In this document: positions 15,881 through 24,553 of the stretch, one piece after another
Layout of the letters: every line of letters begins with the position of its first letter
Numbering within the stretch: position 1 is the first letter of the stretch
From: VRUE01 sp963774405
GTDB lineage: Bacteria; Actinomycetota; Thermoleophilia; Solirubrobacterales; 70-9
Length of the DNA: 64,000 bases
Assembly: GCA_963774405.1 (NCBI GenBank)
Contig: CAVZEV010000004.1
Location: forward strand, 1 to 64,000
Reading direction: 5' to 3'
The notes under the pieces: generated by a model
What the model saw: the letters and a program-made list of their open reading frames with translations, nothing else
The model's database searches: none
Told to the model about the DNA's origin: nothing
Translations under genes and position numbers: made by a program

Positions 15881-17411
15881 CGATCGCAATCGCCCGCCGC
15901 TAGACCAACGGGTTCAGGGCGTCGCCGACCTGATAACTCGTACCGAGCACGTTCAAGAACTGATCGAGTTCGTACAAACCTGGGGCCCCTCATACGGTCC
16001 AGGCGAGAACGTCGAGGCGATCAGATCGGTTTGCGCCGAGCTCTTGGATGGCGTCCCCGGCACCACCCACGTCCGTCGTCCGGGTGCGAACTGGCCGGCG
16101 GTCAGTGTCTTTGACGTTGTCAACGCAACCTGGGCGGCACGCCAGGCCCTTGATGACAAGGAGAGTGGTGCTGAGACCAGCGAGGAGCACGGCGTTCTCA
16201 TTGACTCAGACGATCTCCAACCCCAGACCAAGCGCCTTCGCCTCGACAGTCTCGCAAGCAAGGCGATCGACACTCTTGAGCTCTCGCGCCTTTGGGACGG
16301 CCCACGGGGGATCATCGCGCCCGGTGAGATCGAGCCCCGCCAGCCACTGCATGGGGAGAGCGCCGAAACCACCCCTGAGGCAATTGCTGGCAGTGTCCTG
16401 TCTCGTCGTGACCTCGCCAGGCTACTCTGCGCCGAGTCGGGCCCTGCCGGCCAGGGTCGCATGGTCGTTACGCCCCTCTTTTTCGACTCGATCCAAGACT
16501 CCGCAGTTGATCTACGCCTGGGGCCCGACTTCATCGTCTTCCGGCACTCCGCTACTACTGCCTTTGATCCGCTTGCCGAGGCAAATCACGACCCCCGCAC
16601 GATGCAGGAGCGTGTTCACAAGAGCTGGGGGGAGCGCTTCATCTTGCATCCCGGGGAGCTTGTCCTCGCCTCGACCCTCGAGTACATCGTCCTACCTGCC
16701 CACGTCGCCGCTCAGGTGCTCACCCGCTCCTCCTACGGCCGCCTTGGTCTACTGACCGCGACCGCGGTTCAGGTCCAACCCGGCTCGCGTGGCTGCATCA
16801 CCCTCGAGTTGGTCAACCAGGGCGAAACGCCGATTGCTCTCTCTCCCGGTGCTCGGGTCGCCCAATTGATGCTCTGGTTTCTCAGCGACCCCTGTCTAGT
16901 GGAACGCGGGAAGTATTGGTTTCCGGTCGGACCGGAGTTCTCGAAGGTCGCCTCCGACCCCGATGCTGATTCGCTGCGTCGCCTCGCAAGGAGCGCAGGG
17001 GAGGCGACGACGGCGCTGCCCGAGCCGCTTCTGCGGCTTCGCTTCGATCCGCCTGGCCCAATGGCCGAACATTTCTATGGCCTCGTCCGCGATGCCGAAG
17101 TACAGGAAGTGCGCGAAGTGCGCGATCCGGGCGCGAGACGCTTGGGGGCAGAGGAAATTGGCACCGTCGCCGCTGCATTCATCCTTTCGATCCAGACGCT
17201 CTCGAATATTGTCTACCGCTGGACTCGCGGTAGCAATCCGGGTCTGATCCTCGAAATGCAGGAGGGCAAAGTCGTAAGTCGGGTCGACCCAAACCTCCCG
17301 CGCAACACCGTGGTCATCAGCGACGGTGAGGGAATGACGATCCAGACCCTGAAGATGCCTCCCGATACGGCCGATGACCTCGCCCAAGCCCTGCGGTTTC
17401 TGCAGCGATGA
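15795..17411 (+). CDS. dCTP deaminase/dUTPase-fold C-terminal half of the fusion protein
   Basis: From the frame junction near 15797 this reads about 540 codons. A helical middle region is followed by a clear Dcd/dUTPase-fold core: DSAVDLRLG, HPGELVLASTLEYIVLP, SSYGRLGL (the Ser-Arg nucleotide-binding motif of Dcd) and VQVQPGSRG with ITLELVNQG holding the catalytic Glu. Standalone Dcd-type enzymes deplete dCTP on phage infection, so a defence role is plausible. A further C-terminal domain of about 130 residues (FILSIQTLSNIVYRWTRG, LKMPPDTADDLAQALRFL) is unfamiliar. The start coordinate marks the frame junction, not an initiation codon. Confidence 0.72.
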   Translation, partial: SVLLEFLRQIGWEEAVLPSFAKVWEAQIDDRNRPPLDQRVQGVADLITRTEHVQELIEFVQTWGPSYGPGENVEAIRSVCAELLDGVPGTTHVRRPGANWPAVSVFDVVNATWAARQALDDKESGAETSEEHGVLIDSDDLQPQTKRLRLDSLASKAIDTLELSRLWDGPRGIIAPGEIEPRQPLHGESAETTPEAIAGSVLSRRDLARLLCAESGPAGQGRMVVTPLFFDSIQDSAVDLRLGPDFIVFRHSATTAFDPLAEANHDPRTMQERVHKSWGERFILHPGELVLASTLEYIVLPAHVAAQVLTRSSYGRLGLLTATAVQVQPGSRGCITLELVNQGETPIALSPGARVAQLMLWFLSDPCLVERGKYWFPVGPEFSKVASDPDADSLRRLARSAGEATTALPEPLLRLRFDPPGPMAEHFYGLVRDAEVQEVREVRDPGARRLGAEEIGTVAAAFILSIQTLSNIVYRWTRGSNPGLILEMQEGKVVSRVDPNLPRNTVVISDGEGMTIQTLKMPPDTADDLAQALRFLQR

Positions 17412-17488
17412 GCCCCTGCTTACTCTGCCCACATCATCGCTTGCAGGGCTTTTCAGGGCATGCTCGTCCTGCTAAGTTGACTTAAGAA

Positions 17489-17920
17489 ATGCCAGCTCAG
17501 ATCTCAGCAAGCCTGCTTGCCACGTATCTGGCCGCTGCCAGTCGCCAGGTCACGGAAGGCAGCCCTCTCAGTGATCGCTCTCGTTGGGCGATCGACCATG
17601 CGATGCACCAGTTGCAGGCAAATCGTGATGTCCTTGCTGGCGAGAAGCCGTTCGTGACGCCAGCGCTTAGTGTCGGCGTTCGCCAGATCGACTCCGACCG
17701 CGGACCTGATCTCGCCCAGATGGCCCTGCAGGGCAGTTCCGATGGGCCCGCCGGGGACGCAGATGCCGGGCAGCTTGAGCAGGGCGCACTCGCGCGCCTT
17801 GACGCGGTTCTCGGGGATCTGGAGACCCTTGCCGCAAATGAGGGCTCGACGGCTACGACTGAGGCCGCAGAGCGGCTCTCGCACGTCTTTGTTTCACAGC
17901 GTCACCCGGCCGCAGCCTAG
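17489..17920 (+). CDS. Hypothetical small protein downstream of the deaminase fusion
   Basis: A 143-aa product from the ATG at 17489, 77 bp after the fusion gene. It is alanine-rich and mostly helical in appearance, with no motif I recognise and no membrane segment. Its codon use and position suggest it may be the last gene of that operon. A random high-GC frame cannot be excluded. Confidence 0.45.
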   Translation: MPAQISASLLATYLAAASRQVTEGSPLSDRSRWAIDHAMHQLQANRDVLAGEKPFVTPALSVGVRQIDSDRGPDLAQMALQGSSDGPAGDADAGQLEQGALARLDAVLGDLETLAANEGSTATTEAAERLSHVFVSQRHPAAA

Positions 17921-18057
17921 TCACCTCGCACAGCGGAGGCCGCTATTGAGCGCCGAAAGCGGGCGTCAGCGGAGGGTGAGCTGGGCGAGGCGATCCTCGG
18001 CGCAGCGCTGGCCCTGACGACCCGCATCGCCCTCCATGCGCGGCTTCAGCGGGTTCG

Positions 18058-18630
18058 CTATTTGAGGAAGCGGCGAAGGATCTCGGCGGGATAGGCGTCG
18101 CCGGCTTCGATGGCGGTCGCAGCTTCTGCCAGCCACGTCTTTGCCTCCTCATCCGTCGACCCGTCCGGCGCCACTCGTCTTCTGACGCCAGCGAGAAGGC
18201 GTCCTAGATCCCGGACCAGCTCTGGCTCGCCGTTCTGGACCGCGTTTCGTTGCGCCCGCTGGATGTACTGCTCGATCGCCACCAGTTCGGCGACGGCCAC
18301 CCGCGGTCCGCGGCGCGTCGACTCGACCGCGGATGCAGGGGTGGCAATAGGGGTTGATTCACGTCGAATCTGCCGTTGTGCCACCACCAACATCTCCAGC
18401 GCCTCCCAAAGAGCTCTGAGATGCCGCTGTTCCTCATCGCAGATGAACGCCACGTAGCCGCGCCAGTTGGAGAAGGCATTTATTCGAGAGCGCTCGTCCG
18501 GAAGTCTGCTCGCGGCGAGTCCTGCGACCGCCATCGCGAGACGGCGGATCTGCGCTTTGACCTCATCTACGAGCAGCGTCACGGCAGCCGCGACGCCGAT
18601 TGCCAGGACTATGGAGACGGCAACGGTCAT
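18058..18630 (-). CDS. Membrane-anchored protein paired with a PadR regulator
   Basis: A 190-aa protein whose first 22 residues (VAVSIVLAIGVAAAVTLLV) form one membrane anchor. The rest is a soluble helical region with many Arg and Ala. Its start overlaps the stop of the PadR-family gene by 4 bp, so the pair is translationally coupled. PadR genes very often sit in front of the membrane or transport protein they control. No enzymatic motif is visible. Confidence 0.6.
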   Translation of the reverse strand: MTVAVSIVLAIGVAAAVTLLVDEVKAQIRRLAMAVAGLAASRLPDERSRINAFSNWRGYVAFICDEEQRHLRALWEALEMLVVAQRQIRRESTPIATPASAVESTRRGPRVAVAELVAIEQYIQRAQRNAVQNGEPELVRDLGRLLAGVRRRVAPDGSTDEEAKTWLAEAATAIEAGDAYPAEILRRFLK

Positions 18631-18986
18631 ATGAGTCCGGGGGCAGGAGTCTGGGGTGCGCGACGAGGCGCAGGCCCGACTTCAAGAGCGCGGTTAAGGA
18701 CGGTGGCCAGTTCGGCAATCTCCTCCCGGGCGGCCGTCTCGCCTGGGCCGGTCAGCTTGTAGATGCGCTGGCGGGGCCGGCCCAGCACGGCTGGATCGCC
18801 ATCCTCCTCACGGCTCGAAATCCACCCGGCCGTCTCTAGCCGGGCAAGGCCGGGGAAGAGCGTCCCGCTTGAGACTCCAGCTCTCTTCCCGATCAGGCGG
18901 CCGTGAAGATCCTCGGCGCGACCCTCGATCATGACCGAGAGAATCTCCAGCATCTGGCGGCTAAGGCGAATCTCGCGGATAAACAT
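18627..18986 (-). CDS. PadR-family transcriptional regulator
   Basis: A 119-aa winged-helix protein. MLEILSVMIEG, GRLIGKRAGVSSGTLFPGL and ARLETAGWISSRE form the PadR helix-turn-helix and wing, followed by GRPRQRIYKLTGPG. It would repress its own two-gene operon in response to a small molecule. The gene starts 187 bp before the tRNA-Met-derived core of the att site, making it the last gene of element A. Confidence 0.82.
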   Translation of the reverse strand: MFIREIRLSRQMLEILSVMIEGRAEDLHGRLIGKRAGVSSGTLFPGLARLETAGWISSREEDGDPAVLGRPRQRIYKLTGPGETAAREEIAELATVLNRALEVGPAPRRAPQTPAPGLI

Positions 18987-19058
18987 GGTCTAAAATCTAC
19001 CATGGGGTATGCAGCGAGGCGCGACCTTGCTTTCCGGGGGATCGGATCGGGATGCCGC

Positions 19059-19078
19059 TGGGGCAACAGATGGGGCAA
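19059..19078. repeat. TGGGGCAA direct-repeat pair (integrase arm-type site, P side)
   Basis: TGGGGCAA occurs at 19059-19066 and 19071-19078, a 12-bp period. The pair ends 94 bp before the 28-bp core at 19173, with its first base exactly 114 bp upstream. The same pair with the same period and distance precedes the second core at 39910. Paired short direct repeats flanking a tRNA-derived core are typical arm sites of tyrosine integrases. Confidence 0.75.
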
Positions 19079-19156
19079 CAGGCCCGACGGATTCCCAGTG
19101 ATCTCGGGTGATCTCGCTCCTGCGAAATCCGCGCTAGAATCGCCGCAAGAGATTCC

Positions 19157-19218
<62 letters not shown>

Positions 19219-19223
19219 TTTCA

Positions 19224-19251
19224 CGAAAGCCCCGTAAATGCGGGGTTTTCG
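19224..19251 (+). terminator. Intrinsic terminator following the tRNA-Met-like segment
   Basis: CGAAAGCCCCG pairs with CGGGGTTTTCG around a 6-nt TAAATG loop (11 bp, one G-T pair), and the distal arm ends in a short T-run. It lies 6 bases after the tRNA-like 3' end, the normal place for a tRNA terminator. This suggests element B carries both the 3' tRNA end and its terminator. Confidence 0.75.
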
Positions 19252-19257
19252 TTTATC

Positions 19258-19272
19258 TTGTCTGACAGACAA
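19258..19272. promoter_or_regulatory. Perfect palindrome TTGTCTG-A-CAGACAA in the left arm of element B
   Basis: Seven-base arms around a central A, located between the core/terminator and the TGGGGCAA pair at 19292. Position suggests a binding site for an excisionase or repressor, though no protein is assigned. Confidence 0.55.
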
Positions 19273-19291
19273 CAGGGTGCAAAATCGGCCT

Positions 19292-19311
19292 TGGGGCAAG
19301 CGCTGGGGCAA
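19292..19311. repeat. TGGGGCAA direct-repeat pair (arm-type site, P' side)
   Basis: TGGGGCAA at 19292-19299 and 19304-19311 again has a 12-bp period, starting 119 bp to the right of the start of core copy 1. It is in the same orientation as the P-side pair. Having pairs on both sides of copy 1 is the basis for reading it as a tandem junction. Confidence 0.75.
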
Positions 19312-19533
19312 GGTGAGGTCTGGGAGAGGTGAATTTCAGCCCTTGGGCAGCGCGTCTGAGAAACGCGAAATGGGTGGTTCCTGAAAGCGCGACGGCCTCG
19401 GGCGTCGCGCCGAAGTAAGTCCGCAACTACGGGCGTTTCCGCCACCTGGTTGAGTCCGGTGCGGCTCCTATCTTGAGCCGGAGCGTTTGGAGGGCCGGCC
19501 GGTCACTCCTTGTTCCGCTTGGAGCCGCCCGCG

Positions 19534-20325
19534 ATGACCCCATGCACCATTACAGAGAACTACTCCGACCGCTCGGGCCAGGCGACGTGGACCGGAAGCT
19601 CAATCGCTGCGGACCCGGACTTTCGCGCGTTCATCAGCGGCCCGGTCTGCGAGCGCCTCGAAGACGCGGAGGAGAGCCAGGCTTTTGCGGCCGAACTCGC
19701 TGGTCTTGCTGGGACCGGCGTGGCGGTCGAGACCGTCGAGGCGGTGCTCACCGCCGACGGTCACGAACGCCAGCCCTGGGAGGTAGGGGAGGCGATGGCC
19801 GAGGTTCTCCTCGCCGAAAACAGGGGGGCCATTTGGCCTTGGAATACCGAGCGCGATAAGCGCACTCCCAAGGCATCGCTCCCGGGGGCCGACTTGGTCG
19901 GCTTCGTCACTCTCGATGATGGTGAGGCCTCGCTGGCCATCGGTGAGGTGAAGACGTCCGCTGACGAGAACAGGCCACCGGGAGTCGTAAGCGGTCGCGG
20001 CGGGATGGCCCATCAGCTCGAGCGTCTTGAGCGCGACGGGGCTCTTCAAGTCACGATCCTCAAGTGGCTTCGACCGCGATGCCATGGAACCGACTACTGG
20101 CCTCTCTACGAGAGCGCGGTCCGCAGGTTTCTGAACTCGCGAGGACGGGATTTCATTCTCTTTGGCCTGCTCATGCGTGACACGACCCCCCACGCCCTCG
20201 ACCTGGAAGCGAGAGGCAAGGCCCTTGGGGCGGTCGACGCTCCTACTGCCTATGAGTTGAGTGCCTGGTATCTCCCGCATCCCATCGCCGAGTGGCCGCA
20301 GCTGGCCGCCGGAGCGACTCAGTGA
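19534..20325 (+). CDS. hamA: HamA-like (DUF1837-type) PD-(D/E)xK nuclease
   Basis: A 263-aa protein; the ATG at 19534 is preferred because GGAG lies 10 bases upstream. The probable active site is PGADLVGF (Asp120) followed by IGEVK (Glu138, Lys140), a D...ExK nuclease arrangement. The stop overlaps the GTG of the adjoining Ski2-like helicase (GTGA). Nuclease plus coupled SF2 helicase is the layout of Hachiman (HamAB) and the related AbpAB anti-phage systems, where the nuclease cuts DNA once the helicase senses damage or foreign DNA. I place it in that group by architecture and motifs; subfamily is not certain. It is the first gene inside element B. Confidence 0.7.
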   Translation: MTPCTITENYSDRSGQATWTGSSIAADPDFRAFISGPVCERLEDAEESQAFAAELAGLAGTGVAVETVEAVLTADGHERQPWEVGEAMAEVLLAENRGAIWPWNTERDKRTPKASLPGADLVGFVTLDDGEASLAIGEVKTSADENRPPGVVSGRGGMAHQLERLERDGALQVTILKWLRPRCHGTDYWPLYESAVRRFLNSRGRDFILFGLLMRDTTPHALDLEARGKALGAVDAPTAYELSAWYLPHPIAEWPQLAAGATQ

Positions 20326-23300
20326 CGCCCAGCTGGATCGAGGCGGCCATTCCGGGCGACGCCTCGCGAGAGGTTGCGGCCGAAGCAACTCGAACGCGAA
20401 TCGGCGAGGCCTTGGAGGTGCCGATCGAGGCGATCGATCGCGACTCCGTGGGCTTTGTGCAGCAAGCTTGGGAGCTGGCGCTCTTCGATGCCCTCGAAAC
20501 AAGCGATGGCGACCTCGACGAGATCCACCGGTTGGCCGAGCGGGCTTTTCAGCTGGCCAGGGTTCTGGACTCGCCGCAGGAGCCGTTGCCGGCCGCTCGC
20601 TTTCTTGTCAAGGTCGGCTGTCTTGGTCTCCTGGCCGATCGGCAGGCCGATGCTGCCAGGTTGCTCTCCAAACGCACGCCATACGATGCTGGTGCTCAGG
20701 ACGCTTGGGGAGAGCGCACTCAAGCGGCTATCTGGAGCGCCTGGTTGCGCCTGATTCGCAAGGACGGATGGACGGACCTCGATGCCATCGGGGTTCTCGT
20801 CGCCGACTTGCGCGCGGCTCAGCGAGAGTTTGAGGGGGACTACCTCAACGCGGAAGCCGCCTTGGCGAGGGCGCGGGCCTGGGAGCTAGTCGCTCTCTAC
20901 CACATTGCTCACGCCGCAGAGATCCTTGCCGAGTTCGTGGCTACCGGCTCCTCTGAGGGGCATTTCGACGTTCGCCAGCAGCTAGACGGGCAATTTGATC
21001 GGGCGCTCACGGCCTGCGGACGCGGCGAGCTGGTCGAGCTCGAAGTCTTGCTCCGGTTCTTGAGGGCGGCGGCGAGCCAGCTCGTGGACAACAGCATCTG
21101 GACGGTGACCCGGGCCGTGAATAGCCGGGTTACGGATTTCGTGCAGTCAGTGGTCAGTCGCGGGCGCCACCAACCGCTGTTCGAAGTACTGCCTCCCCAG
21201 CGGCAGGCCCTGCGCGAGCAGGGCCTGCTAGGCAGTTCGACTCGATCCGTCGTCGTCAGTCTCCCCACCTCCAGCGGCAAGACGCTGATCGCCCAGTTCC
21301 GCATCCTGCAGGCCCTGAACCAGTTCGACAGAGAGCGGGGCTGGGTCGCCTATCTGGCTCCCACGCGAGCGCTCGTCAATCAGATGACGCGGCGGCTGCG
21401 TGAGGATTTCGCCCCACTCGGCATCTCGGTCGAGCGCGTCAGTCCAGCCCTTGAGGTTGACGGCTTGGAGGCAGCTCTTTTGACCGAGCGCGATGAGGAT
21501 TCCCTCTTTCGCGTACTCGTCACTACCCCGGAGAAGCTTGACCTCCTCATCCGGGGCGGATGGGAAGGGGAGATTGGCCGACCGCTGACCCTCGTCGTAG
21601 TAGACGAGGCGCACAATCTGCAGCAGGGGGATAGGGGCCTTCGACTAGAGCTCCTGCTGGCGACGATCAATCGTGAGTGCCGCTTTGCACAGTTCCTCTT
21701 GCTCACCCCGTTTCTGGACGATGCCGAGGTTTTGAGCCAGTGGCTTGACCCGAGCAGCCACGATGAGGTTCGCCTTGCCGTCGACTGGGTTCCGAATGAT
21801 CGGTCGATCATGCTGAGTCATGCACATGCTGCCGAAGGCAGAGGCGCCTTCTCTATTGAGCTGGAGGCGCTGCACACCACCCACCCGACTCTCTATTCGC
21901 AGACTCCTTTTGGCCTTGAGACCGACCGACCGCTGGGTCTCAGTTGGTCCGCCATCAACGGTAGCCCGAACAAGATTGCGGCTGCCACCGCGGAGCTGCT
22001 CAAAGACAGAGGCTCGTCAATCATCCTCGCGCAGCGCACTGATTACGCCTGGGGTATCGCAAAGGCTCTCTACGAGGGACAGGGAGCCGATGTGGATATG
22101 TCTCCAGCTGTCGAACTTGTGCGCGACTTTCTCGCCGAGGAAATGGGGGACACGTTTCCCCTTGTCAAGTACTTGGAGCGGGGAGTTGGAGTCCACCATT
22201 CTGGGATCTCAGAGGACTGCCGTGTGTTGATTGAGTGGCTTCTCGAGAAGGAGGACATCACCTATCTGGCTGCGACTACGACCATTTCTCAAGGGGTCAA
22301 CTTCCCGGTTGCCTCGGTCATCCTCGCCAGCCACCAGTATCCGTATGGAGAAGACATTCCACCTCAGGACTTCTGGAACGTCGCAGGTCGCACTGGGAGA
22401 ATCGGACAGGGAGACCTCGGAATCGTCGCCCTTGCCTGCGCTGATGAGGATCGCGCGGTGGTTCTTCGCGATTTCGTCAACAGGCAGGTCGCCGGCTTTG
22501 ACTCGACCTTGGTCAAGATGGCGCTAGCCGCTCGGGATGCAATCTCCGAAGGCGATCTAAGTCGCCTTTCCTACCTTCCTGCCTGGTCTGGTTTTCTGCA
22601 GTACCTGGCCCATAGCTACCGTCAGATCGGCGATCCGAATCTGTTTGCGACCGAGGTCGAGCAGGTTCTGCGGGGCGCCCTTGGTTACCAGCAACTGCGA
22701 GACAGGGAGCCCGAGCTCGCGGAGGGTCTACTCGATGCGGTTGGGGTCTACGCGGAGGGGCTGGCGGGAAAGCCGCTTAGCCTTGTTGATGCGACGGGTT
22801 TCTCCTGGGAGAGCGTTAGCGCCACGCTGGCCCGAGTTGGAGAGGCTGGAATATCTGCGGACTCCTGGGATGGGGCCACCCTTTTTACCGGGGCTTCGAA
22901 TGACCTCAGGCGCCTCATGGGCTTGATCCTTGAGGTTCCGGAGTTGCGGGAGAACCTTGACTTCGCCCTTGGAGGAACCAAGGTGAATGGGGCGCTCTTG
23001 GCCCAAGTCACCAGCGACTGGGTCCAAGGTCGACTGTTGGCTGATATTGCAGAGGAGTATTTCGTGCGAAAAAAAGGTCCGCCAGAGGTTGCGATGACCG
23101 AATGCTGCAAGGTCATCTACGGTAGGCTCGCACCGACCGTTTCTTGGGGACTCTCGGCACTACAGAGCCTGACTCTTGGAGACGCATTGGAGCAGATGCC
23201 CGAAGCAGATGCTGAGACCGTAAGGAACCTTCCATCGCGGGTCTTCTACGGGGTCAACAGTGACTCGGCCATCGCCCTCCGGCTTTTGGGAGTCCCCCGC

Positions 23301-23477
23301 GGAGCGGCGACCCCGCTTGCCGAGAGTCTTCCCGCAGCGCAGCGCGGTGAGTCGGTCGCCCGTCTTCGCAATGATCTGACCGAGATGGCCGAGAGCGATT
23401 GGAAAGCTGCGATCGGAGAGAAAGGTGGGCTGTATCGGTCAGTTTGGAGAGTGCTCGAGGGCGAGCGACCTGACTAG
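20322..23477 (+). CDS. hamB: HamB-like superfamily 2 (Ski2/Hel308-type) helicase
   Basis: A 1051-aa protein from a GTG coupled to the hamA-like stop. About 310 helical residues precede the helicase core: motif I PTSSGKT (315-321), motif Ia APTRALVNQ, motif II DEAH (428-431), then VGVHHSGIS, TTTISQGVNFPVAS and motif VI AGRTGRIGQ. The C-terminal 400 residues are helical, as in Hel308-like enzymes. It would unwind or translocate on DNA and control the coupled nuclease. No disruption is visible in this long frame, so the pair is probably functional. Confidence 0.82.
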   Translation: MTPSWIEAAIPGDASREVAAEATRTRIGEALEVPIEAIDRDSVGFVQQAWELALFDALETSDGDLDEIHRLAERAFQLARVLDSPQEPLPAARFLVKVGCLGLLADRQADAARLLSKRTPYDAGAQDAWGERTQAAIWSAWLRLIRKDGWTDLDAIGVLVADLRAAQREFEGDYLNAEAALARARAWELVALYHIAHAAEILAEFVATGSSEGHFDVRQQLDGQFDRALTACGRGELVELEVLLRFLRAAASQLVDNSIWTVTRAVNSRVTDFVQSVVSRGRHQPLFEVLPPQRQALREQGLLGSSTRSVVVSLPTSSGKTLIAQFRILQALNQFDRERGWVAYLAPTRALVNQMTRRLREDFAPLGISVERVSPALEVDGLEAALLTERDEDSLFRVLVTTPEKLDLLIRGGWEGEIGRPLTLVVVDEAHNLQQGDRGLRLELLLATINRECRFAQFLLLTPFLDDAEVLSQWLDPSSHDEVRLAVDWVPNDRSIMLSHAHAAEGRGAFSIELEALHTTHPTLYSQTPFGLETDRPLGLSWSAINGSPNKIAAATAELLKDRGSSIILAQRTDYAWGIAKALYEGQGADVDMSPAVELVRDFLAEEMGDTFPLVKYLERGVGVHHSGISEDCRVLIEWLLEKEDITYLAATTTISQGVNFPVASVILASHQYPYGEDIPPQDFWNVAGRTGRIGQGDLGIVALACADEDRAVVLRDFVNRQVAGFDSTLVKMALAARDAISEGDLSRLSYLPAWSGFLQYLAHSYRQIGDPNLFATEVEQVLRGALGYQQLRDREPELAEGLLDAVGVYAEGLAGKPLSLVDATGFSWESVSATLARVGEAGISADSWDGATLFTGASNDLRRLMGLILEVPELRENLDFALGGTKVNGALLAQVTSDWVQGRLLADIAEEYFVRKKGPPEVAMTECCKVIYGRLAPTVSWGLSALQSLTLGDALEQMPEADAETVRNLPSRVFYGVNSDSAIALRLLGVPRGAATPLAESLPAAQRGESVARLRNDLTEMAESDWKAAIGEKGGLYRSVWRVLEGERPD

Positions 23478-23557
23478 GCCGATCTGAGGTTCGCTGGCGC
23501 TGCTCAGCGAGCGAAGCCGATATCTTGCCGACGCCGACGAGGCCATCTTCGCCGTTG

Positions 23558-24553
23558 CTCTAGATCACTGATTCCCATTCAGTGGTCGTAGGCGATCAGG
23601 CTGCGCCCAGGACAGCCGATCTCCCAGTTGTGCCAGACGCAGGCGCCGAGGGCGAGTAGCCGTTGAGCGACCCGGGCGTGCGGGCCGCCCATCGTGTGGG
23701 TGCGTGGCGCTCCAGCGACAGCTGGTCGAAGATCGCCTCGATCCACTGCCGCATGCCGCCGAGGTTGCCAAAGCGAGGCGCCTCGTCCTTGCGGTCCGGT
23801 CGCAAGAAGAGGCCGCCCAAGCCGGCGACCAGTTCCTCGATCGCAGCTCCCGAGAGCCCCTTGTCGCCGATCACGGTGCAGCCCTCGAGGTCGAGGCCCT
23901 CGAGCATCTCGGCGACCACCTCGCGCTCTCCGACGTTGGCGGGAGCAAGTTCAAAGGCGATCGGCATCCCGTCGGGGGTGGCCAGCAGGTAGAGCTTGAA
24001 GCCCCAGAAGTGGCGCGAGTGCGCGGCGCAGTAGCCGTAGGCGGCGTGCCCGGCGAACTCCGATCGCTTCACGGTTTGCCGCGATTGCCCGCAGGGGACC
24101 GGGGTGGCGTCGATCAGGCGCAGGTCATCACACCAAGAGGGCGAGATTCGCGCCAGATGCCCCAGAACTTCCACGATGCGCGGGGCGAGCTCTCGCACCC
24201 GCTTGTTGTAGCCGGACTGGCCGGGGACGTAGGGGAAGAGGTGACCCAGGCGGCGCTTGACGAGGCGCAGGAAGCGACGCTCCTTGGCGCAGTCGAGCAG
24301 GATCTGGGCGACAGCCAGGCAGAGCACCTCGGCATCTGAGATGCGGGGCTTTCGGCCTGGCCGGGATGGATCTCTCTTGGGCAGGAATTCGTCTGCCAGC
24401 ACGTAAAGTGCAACCAGAAGGTCGTCGAGGTCGGTGGGCACGTGACCACCTCCGTGTGGTCGGAGTTGCTGGAACACACCGACCTTCGACGGCCTTTTCT
24501 TTGTCCCTATCCGCCCGCCAAGGCACAGCGGGAATAGGACCAGTGATCTAGAG
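23558..24553. mobile_element. IS982-family insertion sequence (996 bp)
   Basis: Terminal inverted repeats CTCTAGATCACTG at 23558-23570 and its complement at 24541-24553 bound the transposase gene, and similarity continues imperfectly for several more bases inward. Total length near 1 kb fits IS982. No target duplication is evident. The right end falls within the last codons of the neighbouring minus-strand gene, supplying its stop codon. Confidence 0.85.
23579..24441 (-). pseudogene. IS982-family transposase, frameshifted near the C-terminus
   Basis: The GTG at 24441 follows GGAGGTGG and opens VPTDLDDLLVALYVLADEFL, the IS982 N-terminus; GRKPRISDAEVLCLAVAQIL and the catalytic region around LIDATPV and VIGDKG follow. 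After ERHAPTRWAA the frame is lost. The other frame continues ARVAQRLLALGACVWHNW and ends at 23579, as IS982 proteins do. One indel near 23695, and a short loss after AIFD, therefore break the gene. The copy is probably immobile unless the break is a sequencing error. Confidence 0.78.
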
